A DNA stretch of 64,000 bases from assembly GCF_001514195.1 (NCBI RefSeq), contig NZ_KQ948741.1, forward strand, positions 196,905 to 260,904. The letters are read 5' to 3'. Positions within the stretch are counted from its first letter, which is position 1. Every line of letters begins with the position of its first letter. The position numbers were made by a program, and so were the translations under genes. Shown piece by piece: positions 33,499-42,912 of the stretch. The stretch is from Streptomyces griseorubiginosus. GTDB lineage: Bacteria > Actinomycetota > Actinomycetes > Streptomycetales > Streptomycetaceae. The notes beneath the pieces were generated by a model. The model was given only the letters and a program-made list of their open reading frames with translations. It did not search any database and was not told the DNA's origin.

Positions 33499-35772
33499 TC
33501 AGCCGTGGCCGCCTCCGTTGCCGTTGTTTCCGTTGCTCTGGCCCTGGATGAAGCCCTCGGGGATCGAGAAGCTCGGGGTCGGGAAGGTGGTGTTGCCGTC
33601 GCCGCCGTTGTCGCCACCGGTGTCGTTGCCGCCGTTGTCGTTCCCGCGGCTGTCGCCGTTGCCCCCGTCGTCGCCCTTGTGGGGGTCTTCCTTCTTCGGC
33701 ATGTCCGGGATGTAGACGGTCTTGAACTGCGGGGCGGCCATGCCCTCCAGCGCGCCGGACATCATGTCGCGCCAGATCGGGCCGGGGACCTCGCCGCCGA
33801 AGACCTTCTCGTTCCAGACGCCGCCGATACGGATGTTCTTCATCTGGCGCTTGTGCGCCGGGTCGCCGACCCAGACCGCGCCGGCCATGTTCGGCGTGTA
33901 GCCCACGAACCAGGCCGCGTACCGCTCGTCGGTCGTACCCGTCTTGCCCGCGCTGTCACGGCCGTCACCGAGGCCCGCCTTCGCGCCCGTGCCGTCCTCG
34001 ACCACGCCCTTGAGGAGCGTGTTGATGGTGTCCGCGGTGTTCTCCGACATCGCCCGCGAGCAGGTCGACTTCGGGACCTCGAGGGACTTCGACTTCTCGC
34101 CGACCCGCTGGGTGATCGACTCGATGGCGACCGGGGTGCAGTACATCCCGCGCGAGGCGAAGGTCGCGTACGCGTTCGCCATGGTCAGCGGCGACACCTC
34201 CTGGGTGCCCAGGGCGATCGACGGCCGCTGCTGGATCTTCCCGCCGTCGGCGCGCTCGACACCCATCTTCGCGGCCATCTCCGTCACCGGGCAGATGCCG
34301 ATGTCGCTGATCAACGACACGTAGTAGGTGTTGACCGACTTCGCGGTCGCGGTCTTCATGTCGTACGGGCCGACCTCGGACTCGTTCTCGTTGGTGACCG
34401 AGACGCCCTTCTCGTTCCAGACGGCGCCGTTGCAGGCCTGGACCGGGGCCGGGTAGTCCATCTTGTACGGCGAGGGGTAGATCTGCGTCGCCGGCTTGCC
34501 GCCCTCTATGGCGGCCGCGGCCACGATCGGCTTGAACGTCGAACCGGGCTGGTAGCCGGCGCCGCCGCCCATGTCCGAGTTGACCGAGAGGTTGAGCGTC
34601 GTCTCGTTCTTCTTGGTGTCGATGCCGTACGGCCGCGACTGGCCCATCGCCAGGATCCTGCCGGTGCCGGGCTGGACGATGGTCGCGGCGGTGGCCACCT
34701 GGTCCTTCTGGTAGACGTGCTCCTTGATCGACCTCTGGACCGACTTCTGGGCCTGCGGGTCCATCGTGGTGCGGATCGTCAGACCGCCCTGGTTCCAGAC
34801 CTTGGCCCGGTCCTCCTTGCTCTTGCCGAAGACCGGGTCGGTCAGGAAGACCTCGCGGACGTAGTCGCAGAAGAATCCGGCGCCCTTGACCGCGGTGATG
34901 CAGCCGTTCTTCGGCTTGCTGACCTTGAGGCCCAGCGGCTGCTTCGCGGCCTTGTCGGCCTCCGCCTGGGAGACGTCGCCGACCTCGGCCATGCGCTGGA
35001 GGACGGTGTTGCGCCGCTTGGTCGCCTCGGCCTCGTCGTTGACGGGGTCGTAGCGGCTGGGGGACTGGACGATGCCCGCGAGCAGCGCCGACTGCTCCAG
35101 GTCGAGGTCCTTGGCGTGCTCGGAGAAGTAGCGCTGCGAGGCCGCCTCGATGCCGTACGCCTGCTGGCCGAAGAACGTGATGTTCAGGTAGTTCTCGAGG
35201 ATCTTCTTCTTGCCGAGTTCCTCTTCGAGCTGGATCGCGTACTTCAGCTCGCGGATCTTGCGGCCGATGGTCTGCTGGGTGGCCTGCGCGACCTTCGTCG
35301 GGTCGTCACCGGCCTCCTCGATCGCGACGTTCTTCACCAGCTGCTGGGTGAGCGTGGAGGCGCCCTGGGCGACCCCGCCGCTCTGGGCGTTCTTGTTGAG
35401 GGCGCGCAGGACGCCCTTCAGGTCGACCGCGCCGTGCTGGTAGAAGCGCGAGTCCTCGATCGCGACGATCGCCTTCTGCATGTACGGCGAGATGTCCTTG
35501 AGGTCGACCACCGTGCGGTCACGTGAGTAGACCGTGGCGATGGTGCCGCCCTTGGCGTCGAGGATCGTGGTGCGCTGGCTCAGCGGCGGGGTCCTGAGGT
35601 TGGCCGGGAGCTCGTCGAAACTCTCCACCGACCCCTTGGCCGCGAGCCCCAGCGCGCCGGCCGCGGGCAGCGCGATGCCGGCCATCACCGCCCCCGCGAG
35701 GACACTGACACCGAGGAACTTGGCGGCCTGCTGCGTGGACGACAGACCGCCGCCCGAGCGCTTCTTCGACAT
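33499..35772 (-). CDS. Class A penicillin-binding protein (PonA2-like)
   Basis: This 757-residue protein has an N-terminal membrane anchor (FLGVSVLAGAVMAGIALP). The GT51 glycosyltransferase domain has EDSRFYQHGAVD and QGASTLTQQLVKN. The transpeptidase domain has catalytic PGSTFKP, then SVNTYYVSL (SxN) and KTGTT (KTG). The tail is Gly/Asn/Asp-rich. It polymerises and cross-links peptidoglycan outside the membrane. The ATG at 35772 is used because it directly precedes the basic anchor sequence, although no strong ribosome binding site is seen. Its position next to wblA and the ArsA-like genes mirrors ponA2-whiB4 in mycobacteria. Confidence 0.9.
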   Translation of the reverse strand: MSKKRSGGGLSSTQQAAKFLGVSVLAGAVMAGIALPAAGALGLAAKGSVESFDELPANLRTPPLSQRTTILDAKGGTIATVYSRDRTVVDLKDISPYMQKAIVAIEDSRFYQHGAVDLKGVLRALNKNAQSGGVAQGASTLTQQLVKNVAIEEAGDDPTKVAQATQQTIGRKIRELKYAIQLEEELGKKKILENYLNITFFGQQAYGIEAASQRYFSEHAKDLDLEQSALLAGIVQSPSRYDPVNDEAEATKRRNTVLQRMAEVGDVSQAEADKAAKQPLGLKVSKPKNGCITAVKGAGFFCDYVREVFLTDPVFGKSKEDRAKVWNQGGLTIRTTMDPQAQKSVQRSIKEHVYQKDQVATAATIVQPGTGRILAMGQSRPYGIDTKKNETTLNLSVNSDMGGGAGYQPGSTFKPIVAAAAIEGGKPATQIYPSPYKMDYPAPVQACNGAVWNEKGVSVTNENESEVGPYDMKTATAKSVNTYYVSLISDIGICPVTEMAAKMGVERADGGKIQQRPSIALGTQEVSPLTMANAYATFASRGMYCTPVAIESITQRVGEKSKSLEVPKSTCSRAMSENTADTINTLLKGVVEDGTGAKAGLGDGRDSAGKTGTTDERYAAWFVGYTPNMAGAVWVGDPAHKRQMKNIRIGGVWNEKVFGGEVPGPIWRDMMSGALEGMAAPQFKTVYIPDMPKKEDPHKGDDGGNGDSRGNDNGGNDTGGDNGGDGNTTFPTPSFSIPEGFIQGQSNGNNGNGGGHG

Positions 35773-36340
35773 AGGGGGCAGCCTAATCCGTACTCCTGAG
35801 CGTTCAGAGGGAGCCCATGTCACGGCATGGCGACGGAAGAGGGGCACGGCCTCTTAGGAGGGGGCATTGCAGAGCGCGACCCGTCGGAGCGGGCATGGCA
35901 GAGCACGACCGCGTCGGAGCGGGCATGGCGACGGCAGCGCCCTACCTTCTCATTCGCCGGACACGCGCACAGGCCTTGGCCTAAGCTGCTCTCAACTGTC
36001 ACAGCAGTAGGGCCACGTATCAATACGTCCGGCGACCCCGAATCGTTCCGGTCGTTCCCCGACTTTTTTGGTGGGGACGTGTCCGAATCCGCCTCGTGTG
36101 TCATCAGGTGCCCGTTGTGACGCAAGACAAGTGTCCCGTTTCGCCGGGATAGTCATGTATGTCGCAGCCTCACTCCCCCGGGTGATCTGCCGCTTACGCA
36201 TAGTCCGTTCGGGCCATTCAAGATTGGGCCCGAAGGGGGTGTTGCGCTGTGCCTGCCTTCCGTAACGTCCTCAACTGGCGGCGGTGAATATGCCGCTGCC
36301 GCCGTGGGGGAGCCTCGATTCGGGAGAGGACGGCGCCGGT
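35773..36340 (+). promoter_or_regulatory. Long wblA upstream region with direct repeat
   Basis: About 570 bases lie between the divergent PBP and wblA starts. A direct repeat of about 30 bases occurs near 35870-35930 (GTCGGAGCGGGCATGGC at 35883 and 35913). A 97-codon frame at 35827-36120 lacks coding bias and is not called. The length suggests extensive control of wblA, but no specific operator could be assigned. Confidence 0.45.
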
Positions 36341-36679
36341 ATGGGCTGGGTAGTCGACTGGAGTGCGCAGGCGGCCTGCCGCACTACCGATCCGGACGAA
36401 CTGTTCGTTCAGGGAGCAGCGCAGAACAGGGCGAAGGCAGTGTGCACCGGATGTCCGGTACGCACGGAGTGCCTCGCCGACGCGCTGGACAACCGCGTCG
36501 AGTTCGGCGTGTGGGGAGGCATGACAGAGCGCGAGCGCCGCGCCCTGCTGCGCCGGCGGCCGACGGTCACGTCGTGGCGCAGGCTGCTGGAGACGGCGCG
36601 CGTCGAGTACGAGCGGGGGGTCGGCATCCTGCCCCTCGAGGACGACGAGATCTACGAGAACTATGCGGCGGTCAGCTAG
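36341..36679 (+). CDS. wblA: WhiB-like iron-sulfur regulator WblA
   Basis: This 112-residue WhiB-family protein has the four iron-sulfur ligand cysteines, in ACRTTDPDELF, VCTGCPVRTEC. The family turn GVWGG and the basic segment MTERERRALLRRRP follow. The sequence is nearly identical, from memory, to WblA of S. coelicolor, a pleiotropic regulator of sporulation and antibiotic production. The ATG at 36341 gives the usual WblA length; an upstream in-frame ATG at 36284 would add 19 residues. GGAGAGGA lies about ten bases before the chosen start. It is divergent from the PBP gene and convergent with the ArsA-like pair. Confidence 0.9.
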   Translation: MGWVVDWSAQAACRTTDPDELFVQGAAQNRAKAVCTGCPVRTECLADALDNRVEFGVWGGMTERERRALLRRRPTVTSWRRLLETARVEYERGVGILPLEDDEIYENYAAVS

Positions 36680-36890
36680 CTGAGGGGTGCTGGGCGCGGA
36701 GCGTTCAGGGCTGAGGGCGCTGACGCTGAGGGTCGTTGGGCGCGGAGCTTTCGCGGCTGAGTGCTGAGCTCTGGGGGCTGACGTCCGAGGGCAGGGCGGC
36801 TCAGGTCCGACGGCAGGCTGAGGGCTCGCTTCTCGGTTCGCTGTGCTCGCGGTTTGGTGTGCTCTGGTTCGACTGTGCGCGGGGGTCGGT

Positions 36891-38234
36891 TCAGCCCGCG
36901 TCGGTGCCGGGTTCGGGCAGCTCCGGCCGTCCGGCCGCGAGTCGGTTGCCGATGTCCCGCAGCCCCGCGAGGTCGTGCACATCGCCGGGCAGCGCGGCCA
37001 CTTCGGCCACCGCCACCTCGGGGTGGCGTGCGGTGAAGCGGTCCCGTGTGCGCTGTTCGCGGGAGAGCAGGTGCATACGATCGGCGTGCAGCCTCAACAG
37101 GCCTGCGGTGAGCAGGTCGGCGGTGCGCTCCGGGTCGACGGGGGAGTCCGGCCCGGAGGCGGGTGAAGTATCGGGTGCCTCTGAACTGCCGTACGTGTCG
37201 GGAGAGTTACGAAGTCCAGCTTTCCCGCCCTCCTGATCGACAATGCGGGGCTCTTCAAGATTTTCAAGGGTCTCCGCGGCGGCGAGTGCTCGTTCCGCCG
37301 AGAGGCGGTCTGCGTCGCTGCCGTGGACCCGGTTGAGCACCAGGCCGGCGAGCGGCATGCGCTCCGCGGCCAGCCGCTCCACGAAGTACGCGGCCTCGCG
37401 CAGCGCGTCCCGCTCCGGGGCCGCCACCACCAGGAACGCCGTCCCGGGCGCCTGGAGCAGCTTGTACGTCGCGTCCGCGCGCGTGCGGAAGCCGCCGAAG
37501 GTGGTGTCCATCGCGGCCACGAACGTCTGGACGTCCTTGAGGAGCTGGCCGCCCAGGAGCTTGCCGAGGGTGCCCGTCATCATCGACATTCCGACGTTCA
37601 GGAACTTCATCCCCGCCCGTCCGCCGAGCTTGGCCGGCGCGGTCAGCAGCCTGATGAGCCGGCCGTCGAGGAACGACCCCAGCCGCTTCGGGGCGTCCAG
37701 GAAGTCGAGTGCCGAACGCGACGGGGGCGTGTCGACGACGATCAGGTCCCACTCGTCCCGGGCCCGCAGCTGCCCGAGCTTCTCCATCGCCATGTACTCC
37801 TGCGTGCCCGCGAAGCCCGCCGAGAGCGACTGGTAGAAGGGGTTGTTCAGGATGGCGGCCGCCCGCTCGGCGTCCGCGTGCGCCTCGACGATCTCGTCGA
37901 AGGTGCGCTTCATGTCCAGCATCATCGCGTGCAGTTCGCCCTCGCCCTCGACGTCCTTCACCCTGCGCGGGGTGTTGTCGAGGGAGTCGATGCCCATGGA
38001 CTGGGCGAGGCGGCGGGCCGGGTCGATGGTGAGGACCACGACCTTGCGGCCCCGCTCCGCGGCACGCAGACCGAGCGCGGCGGCGGTCGTGGTCTTGCCG
38101 ACACCGCCCGAGCCGCAGCACACCACGATGCGGGTCTTCGGGTCGTCGATCAACGGGTCCAGGTCGAGCCTGGGGGCGGGGGAGAGACGGTGGGCCGGGG
38201 AGGGACGGGGGTGCCGGTCCTGGTCCGGACTCAT
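36891..38234 (-). CDS. ArsA/Get3-like ATPase, second of pair
   Basis: This 447-residue P-loop ATPase has the deviant Walker A CCGSGGVGKTTTAAALG, the switch motif IDPARRLAQSMG and DTPPSRSALDFLD. The middle part is long and probably helical, with an insertion before PDTYGSSEAPDTSPASG. Members were named arsenite pumps, but the actinobacterial pair (Rv3679/Rv3680 in M. tuberculosis) is regarded as Get3-like with unclear targets. Its start overlaps the stop of the partner by four bases. The client could be a membrane protein or metabolite; neither is shown. Confidence 0.85.
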   Translation of the reverse strand: MSPDQDRHPRPSPAHRLSPAPRLDLDPLIDDPKTRIVVCCGSGGVGKTTTAAALGLRAAERGRKVVVLTIDPARRLAQSMGIDSLDNTPRRVKDVEGEGELHAMMLDMKRTFDEIVEAHADAERAAAILNNPFYQSLSAGFAGTQEYMAMEKLGQLRARDEWDLIVVDTPPSRSALDFLDAPKRLGSFLDGRLIRLLTAPAKLGGRAGMKFLNVGMSMMTGTLGKLLGGQLLKDVQTFVAAMDTTFGGFRTRADATYKLLQAPGTAFLVVAAPERDALREAAYFVERLAAERMPLAGLVLNRVHGSDADRLSAERALAAAETLENLEEPRIVDQEGGKAGLRNSPDTYGSSEAPDTSPASGPDSPVDPERTADLLTAGLLRLHADRMHLLSREQRTRDRFTARHPEVAVAEVAALPGDVHDLAGLRDIGNRLAAGRPELPEPGTDAG

Positions 38235-39208
38235 GAGATCTCCTGCTTCCGCAGCTCGGTGGCCAGTTCGTACAGACCCGCCAGGTCCATGCCCTCGCTC
38301 AGCAGAGGCAGTTCGTGCAGGGGGAGACCCAAGTCGCCCAGGACCGAGCGTTGTTCGTGCTCCAGCTCGTACCGTACGGCGTACTCCTCCGCCTGCTGGA
38401 CCAGCGGGTCGACCAGCTTCTCGGCGTTGCCCCCGCGACGGGCGCCACCGAGTCCGGCCGAGGACAGCGCCTTCGCCACGGCCGAACGAGGCGTGCTCCG
38501 TACGAGTTCCAGGTCCTCCCCGTCCAACACCTCCGGGCGCACCATGTTCACGATGATCCGGCCCACGGGCAGGCGGGCGGCCCTGAGTTCGGCGATGCCG
38601 TCCGCGGTCTCCTGGACCGGCATCTCCTCCAGGAGTGTCACCAGGTGGACGGCCGTCTCCTTGGACTTCAGCACCCGCATCACGGCCTGCGCCTGATTGT
38701 GTATGGGGCCGATCTTGGCGAGCCCGGCGACCTCGTCGTTGACGTTCAGGAAGCGGGTGACACGGCCGGTGGGGGGAGCGTCCATCACGACGTAGTCGTA
38801 GGCGAAGCGGCCTGACTTGTCCTTGCGGCGGACCGCCTCGCAGGCCTTGCCCGTCAGCAGGACGTCCCTGAGTCCGGGCGCGATGGTGGTGGCGAAGTCG
38901 ATCGCGCCGAGCTTCTTGAGGGCTCTGCCGGCGCCGCCGAGTTTGTAGAACATCTGGAGGTAGTCCAGAAGGGCCAGTTCGGGGTCGATGGCCAGTGCGT
39001 ACACCTCCCCGCCCCCGGGAGCGACGGCGATCTTCCGCTCCTCATAAGGCAGCGCCTCCGTTTCGAAGAGCTGCGCGATTCCCTGGCGGCCCTCGACCTC
39101 GACGAGAAGCGTCCGCTTCCCCTCGGTGGCGAGGGCCAGCGCGAGGGCTGCGGCGACCGTGGTCTTTCCGGTCCCGCCCTTGCCGCTGACGACCTGGAGC
39201 CTGCTCAC
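38231..39208 (-). CDS. ArsA/Get3-like ATPase, first of pair
   Basis: This 325-residue protein begins with a GTG start and VVSGKGGTGKTTVAAALALA, a classical deviant Walker A with the signature lysine. VMDAPPTGRVTRFLN is the switch II region, and MYKLGGAGRALKKLG-like sequence follows Walker B. It most likely forms a heterodimer with the product of the overlapping downstream gene. On the opposite side it is divergent from the DUF4177-RidA operon, with a single DnaA-box-like TTATCCACA at 39252-39260. Confidence 0.85.
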   Translation of the reverse strand: MSRLQVVSGKGGTGKTTVAAALALALATEGKRTLLVEVEGRQGIAQLFETEALPYEERKIAVAPGGGEVYALAIDPELALLDYLQMFYKLGGAGRALKKLGAIDFATTIAPGLRDVLLTGKACEAVRRKDKSGRFAYDYVVMDAPPTGRVTRFLNVNDEVAGLAKIGPIHNQAQAVMRVLKSKETAVHLVTLLEEMPVQETADGIAELRAARLPVGRIIVNMVRPEVLDGEDLELVRSTPRSAVAKALSSAGLGGARRGGNAEKLVDPLVQQAEEYAVRYELEHEQRSVLGDLGLPLHELPLLSEGMDLAGLYELATELRKQEIS

Positions 39209-39326
39209 GTATTCGAGCGTAACCAGTCGGCGGGGAACCTAAGCAGGAGGCTGTGGATAACGCGGGTGGGGGCTGTGGGGGGCGAGGGCTGAAAGCAGGG
39301 GGTGAGCAGGGGCTAGAGTCGGCCGC

Positions 39327-39488
39327 ATGACCAAGTGGGAATACGCAACTGTGCCGCTGCTCGTCCACGCCACGAAGCAGATCCTGGACACCTGGGGCGA
39401 GGACGGGTGGGAGCTCGTCCAGGTCGTGCCCGGGCCGAACAACCCCGAGCAGCTGGTGGCGTACCTGAAGCGCGAGAAGTCCGCGTGA
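39327..39488 (+). CDS. DUF4177-type small protein
   Basis: This 53-residue protein, MTKWEYATVPLLVHATKQ and then WGEDGWELVQVVPG, matches the DUF4177 pattern of very small conserved proteins. It is too short for routine gene length cut-offs, but its sequence is well conserved in style, and its stop overlaps the RidA start (GTGA). Function is unknown. Confidence 0.85.
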   Translation: MTKWEYATVPLLVHATKQILDTWGEDGWELVQVVPGPNNPEQLVAYLKREKSA

Positions 39489-39964
39489 GCGGGGGCGGGG
39501 CCGTCGAGGCGCGGCTCGCGGAGCTGGGGCTGACGCTGCCGGAGGTCGTGCCGCCGCTGGCCGCGTATCAGCCGGCCGTGCGGTCGGGGGTGTACGTGTA
39601 CACCGCGGGACAGCTGCCGATGGTCGACGGGAAGCTTCCGGTCACCGGGAAGGTGGGCGCTGAGGTCACGGCCGAGGAGGCGAAGGCGCTGGCGCGGACG
39701 TGTGCGTTGAACGCGTTGGCGGCGGTGAAGTCGGTGACGGGTGACCTTGATCTCGTTGCGCGGGTGGTGAAGGTCGTGGGGTTCGTGGCGTCGGCGTCGG
39801 ACTTCACGGGGCAGCCCGGGGTGATCAACGGGGCGAGTGAGTTGCTGGGTGAGGTGCTCGGCGAGAAGGGGGTGCATGCGCGGAGTGCGGTGGGGGTTGC
39901 TGTGCTGCCGTTGGATGCGCCGGTTGAGGTTGAGGTGCAGGTGGAGTTGGTTGCGGGGGCGTGA
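39485..39964 (+). CDS. RidA family protein
   Basis: This 159-residue protein has the RidA/YjgF fold signature: YQPAVRSGVYVYTAGQLPMV, NALAAVKSVTGDLDLV, and a C-terminal strand with VGVAVLPLDAPVEVEV. RidA proteins hydrolyse reactive enamine/imine intermediates, but the catalytic arginine of the canonical type is not obvious, so this belongs to a divergent subfamily. It is translationally coupled to the DUF4177 gene, as in the equivalent mycobacterial cluster position (Rv3678c). Confidence 0.85.
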   Translation: MSGGGAVEARLAELGLTLPEVVPPLAAYQPAVRSGVYVYTAGQLPMVDGKLPVTGKVGAEVTAEEAKALARTCALNALAAVKSVTGDLDLVARVVKVVGFVASASDFTGQPGVINGASELLGEVLGEKGVHARSAVGVAVLPLDAPVEVEVQVELVAGA

Positions 39965-40013
39965 CGGTTGGGCTGTGCGCTTGTCTGCGGGTTCGGTGGG
40001 GGCGGGCGTTTTG

Positions 40014-40285
40014 CGCAGTTCCCCGCGCCCCTGAAATGCCTGCGGCGGCCCGCTCGGCTCCGGTGGGGGCGTGCGTAGCGCGTGCGGTTCGGTTTGGGGT
40101 CGGTGCCGGGGTGGGGGGTATCCGTCCTCGGTCCGGCGGCTCGGTCCCTTCATAAGGTGCCCGGTTCCGGACGCCGGCCGCTGCGGGCGGACACCCCCCA
40201 CCCCGTCCCCTTCACGCCGTACGCGGCGAACAGTGCGTCGTGGCGTGCGTCCCCATGACCCACCCAGGGGCGCGGGGAACTGCGC
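40014..40285. repeat. Dispersed intergenic repeat, inverted pair
   Basis: A 21-base sequence at 40014-40034 is the exact reverse complement of 40265-40285 (core GGGGCGCGGGGAAC). The right copy extends through GACCAGCC and shares 28 of 29 bases with 7311-7339. The 407-base interval between RidA and NUDIX genes has no credible gene. Confidence 0.75.
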
Positions 40286-40371
40286 GACCAGCCACGACGG
40301 ACCCGCAGCCGCCCAACAACCGAACCCGGCGCCCCCTCGAACATCCGCCCGTCAAGAGTTAGCCTCCGGCC

Positions 40372-41241
40372 ATGGCAAACGGGCAGTGGTACCCAGCGGA
40401 TTGGCCGGACCGTATCCGCGCGCTCGCGGACGGCGACCTCGTGCCGGTCGAGCCGCGGCGGGCCGCGACCGTGATGCTGTTGAAGGACACGGCGAGCGGG
40501 ACCGTCGTGCACATGTTGCGCAGACGGGCCTCGATGGCCTTCGCGGGCGGGGCGTACGCCTATCCCGGCGGTGGCGTCGACCCCCGGGACGACGAGCACC
40601 AGATCCACTGGGCGGGGCCCACGCGCGCGTGGTGGGCGGCTCGGCTCGGGGTCGACGAGACGGCGGCCCAGGCGATCGTCTGCGCGGCCGTGCGGGAGAC
40701 GTACGAGGAGGCGGGGGTGCTGCTGGCCGGGCCGACGCCCGAGTCGGTGGTGGGGGACACCACGGGCGCGGACTGGGAGGCCGACCGGGCCGCACTGGTC
40801 GCACGCGAGCTGTCCTTCGCCGGGTTCCTGGAGCGGCGGGGGCTCGTGCTGCGGTCGGATCTGCTCGGGGTCTGGACGCGCTGGATCACACCCGAGTTCG
40901 AATCCCGTCGGTACGACACCTGGTTCTTCGTGGCCGCCCTCCCGGAAGGGCAGCGCACGCGCAACGCCTCCACGGAGGCCGACCGCACCGTGTGGATCCG
41001 GCCCCAGGACGCGGCCGAGGGCTACGACAAGGGCGAACTGCTGATGATGCCGCCCACCATCGCCACGCTGCGGCAGATCGCCGGGTACGGCAGCGCCGCC
41101 GACGCCCTCGCCGCGGCACCCGGGCGTGACCTGACCCCCGTGCTCGCGCAGGCCCGGCTCGTGGACGGGCAGATCGTGCTCTCCTGGCCGGGGCACGACG
41201 AGTTCACCAAGCACATCCCGACCGGTGGAGCCTCCCGATGA
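40372..41241 (+). CDS. NUDIX hydrolase family protein
   Basis: This 289-residue protein has a variant NUDIX box. GGGVDPRD is separated by an insertion of about 35 residues from AVRETYEEAGVLL, which supplies the metal-binding REx2EE motif (RETYEE). Early sequence VMLLKDTASGTVVHMLRRR and MAFAGGAYAYPGG are typical. Substrates of this branch (acyl-CoA or nucleotide diphosphates) are unknown. It is followed by the metallo-beta-lactamase gene with an ATGA overlap. Confidence 0.85.
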   Translation: MANGQWYPADWPDRIRALADGDLVPVEPRRAATVMLLKDTASGTVVHMLRRRASMAFAGGAYAYPGGGVDPRDDEHQIHWAGPTRAWWAARLGVDETAAQAIVCAAVRETYEEAGVLLAGPTPESVVGDTTGADWEADRAALVARELSFAGFLERRGLVLRSDLLGVWTRWITPEFESRRYDTWFFVAALPEGQRTRNASTEADRTVWIRPQDAAEGYDKGELLMMPPTIATLRQIAGYGSAADALAAAPGRDLTPVLAQARLVDGQIVLSWPGHDEFTKHIPTGGASR

Positions 41242-42068
41242 CCGACGCCGCAGCACTTCCCGGCCAGCCGCGGGGCGGGGTCCTCTCGGGCCCCGCCACC
41301 GCACGGGCCGTGAACGTCCTGGCGCCCAACGCCTCCGCGATGACCCTGGACGGGACCAACACCTGGATCCTGTCGGAACCGGACTCGGACCTGGCGGTCG
41401 TGGTCGACCCCGGTCCGCTCGACGAAGGGCACCTGCGGGCCGTCGTCGACACCGCGGGAGCCGCCGGAAAGCGGGTCGCCCTCACCCTGCTCACGCACGG
41501 CCACCCGGACCACGCGGAGGGCGCCGTCCGCTTCGCCGAGCTGACCGGCACCAAGGTGCGGGCCCTCGACCCCGCGCTGCGGCTGGGGGACGAGGGTCTC
41601 GGCGCCGGGGACGTGGTGCGGGTGGCCGGCCTCGAACTCGTGGTCGTGCCGACTCCGGGGCACACCGCGGACTCGCTGTGCTTCCACCTCCCGGCCGATC
41701 AGGCCGTCCTGACCGGTGACACCGTCCTGGGGCGCGGTACGACCGTCGTGGCCCACCCCGACGGCCGCCTGGGCGACTATCTGGACTCCCTGCGGCGTCT
41801 GAGGTCCCTGACGGTCGACGACGGGGTCCACACCGTCCTGCCGGGGCACGGGCCGGTGCTGGAGGACGCCCAGGGTGCCGTCGAGTTCTATCTCGCCCAC
41901 CGGGCCCACCGGCTGGCCCAGGTCGAGACGGCAGTGGAGAACGGGCACCGGGCACCCGGTGCCGTCGTAGAACACGTGTACGCGGATGTGGACCGGTCGC
42001 TGTGGCCCGCCGCCGAGCTGTCGGTGCGGGCACAGCTGGAGTACCTGGAGGAGCACGGGCTCATCTAG
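41238..42068 (+). CDS. Metallo-beta-lactamase fold hydrolase
   Basis: This 276-residue protein has metal motifs in order: LLTHGHPDHAEGAV (HxHxDH), TPGHTADSLCF, LTGDTVLGRG and VLPGHGPVLED. The C-terminal helix resembles LACTB2-like RNA-processing hydrolases (HRAHRLAQVE, then SVRAQLEYLEEHG). It is coupled to the NUDIX gene. Its place before crp equals Rv3677c in M. tuberculosis. A nuclease or thioesterase role is possible. Confidence 0.9.
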   Translation: MTDAAALPGQPRGGVLSGPATARAVNVLAPNASAMTLDGTNTWILSEPDSDLAVVVDPGPLDEGHLRAVVDTAGAAGKRVALTLLTHGHPDHAEGAVRFAELTGTKVRALDPALRLGDEGLGAGDVVRVAGLELVVVPTPGHTADSLCFHLPADQAVLTGDTVLGRGTTVVAHPDGRLGDYLDSLRRLRSLTVDDGVHTVLPGHGPVLEDAQGAVEFYLAHRAHRLAQVETAVENGHRAPGAVVEHVYADVDRSLWPAAELSVRAQLEYLEEHGLI

Positions 42069-42084
42069 GCACCCGTGGGGCCCA

Positions 42085-42912
42085 TCAAGGTCTCGGGGTC
42101 TTCGTGCCGTGCACGCGCGTGTACTCGTCCGCCAGCCATGGGCCCAGATCGTCGACGTACGTCCGCAGTACGGCCGTGTCGGCGCTCGGCGACCGGCCCA
42201 GGACGGCGGCCGTCCGGACCTGGTCGGCGCGCTCCGGGTAGTACGCGGCGAAGACCTCGGCCATCTCGGGCAGGTCGCTCGTCCAGCCGTTCCAGCGGGG
42301 CATGACCAGGGTGAACGCGGTGCGGACCAGGTGGCGGGACATGAAGCGGACCAGTCGGCGGCGGGTCTCGTCGGAGTCCGCCCCCTCGATCCGCTCGCGC
42401 CAGCGCGGGAGCAGGAGGGCGAGGTCGCCGTTCGTCTCGCGGGCCAGGAGGGAGTCGGGGCGGTAGCGCGGGAGGTACTCCGCCAGGTCGTCGCCGAGCA
42501 GCGGGGTGCACAGACAGGCCACGAACCAGCCCATGTCGTGTCGCTCCAGCTCGCTCAGCAGCAGCGTCCGGCTGTACAGGAGGGTCCCTACGCCGTCGAT
42601 CTGCGGGAACTCCTTGTCCAGCGCCTCCCCGAGCGTCCGTACGTCCTCCCGGTCCGCGTCGGTCGGCTCCTCGTTCAGGGCGAGCAGCAGGTCGAGGTCG
42701 CTGCGGCCCACGCGCGCGGTGCCGCGCGGGATCGAGCCGTAGAGGTAGGCGCTGTGCAGCCTCGACCCGAACAGGCCGAGCACGCGGTCGCGCGCGGCCG
42801 CGACGACCGGGCGGAAGGGGTGCGGGACACGTCCCAGCGATCCCTCGCGCTCGATGAAGCCCTCGGCGTCGAGTCCCTTGGCGGCGACAGCGGGAACGGT
42901 TTCGGCGGCCAT
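42085..42912 (-). CDS. Nucleotidyltransferase-fold protein
   Basis: This 275-residue protein starts with the hallmark YLYGSIPRGTARVGRSDLDLL, the Gly-Ser...Asp-x-Asp motif of minimal nucleotidyltransferases. A helical C-terminal domain follows, with LERHDMGWFVACLCTPLLG. Such proteins modify small molecules, for example aminoglycosides, or tRNA/protein targets; nothing in the context selects among these. It sits between the MBL-fold and crp genes, where mycobacteria have no equivalent. Confidence 0.8.
   Translation of the reverse strand: MAAETVPAVAAKGLDAEGFIEREGSLGRVPHPFRPVVAAARDRVLGLFGSRLHSAYLYGSIPRGTARVGRSDLDLLLALNEEPTDADREDVRTLGEALDKEFPQIDGVGTLLYSRTLLLSELERHDMGWFVACLCTPLLGDDLAEYLPRYRPDSLLARETNGDLALLLPRWRERIEGADSDETRRRLVRFMSRHLVRTAFTLVMPRWNGWTSDLPEMAEVFAAYYPERADQVRTAAVLGRSPSADTAVLRTYVDDLGPWLADEYTRVHGTKTPRP

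Noticed and set aside
35827..36120. 97-codon plus-strand frame upstream of wblA
   Set aside because: Codon bias is absent, part of it is the direct repeat, and there is no ribosome binding site.
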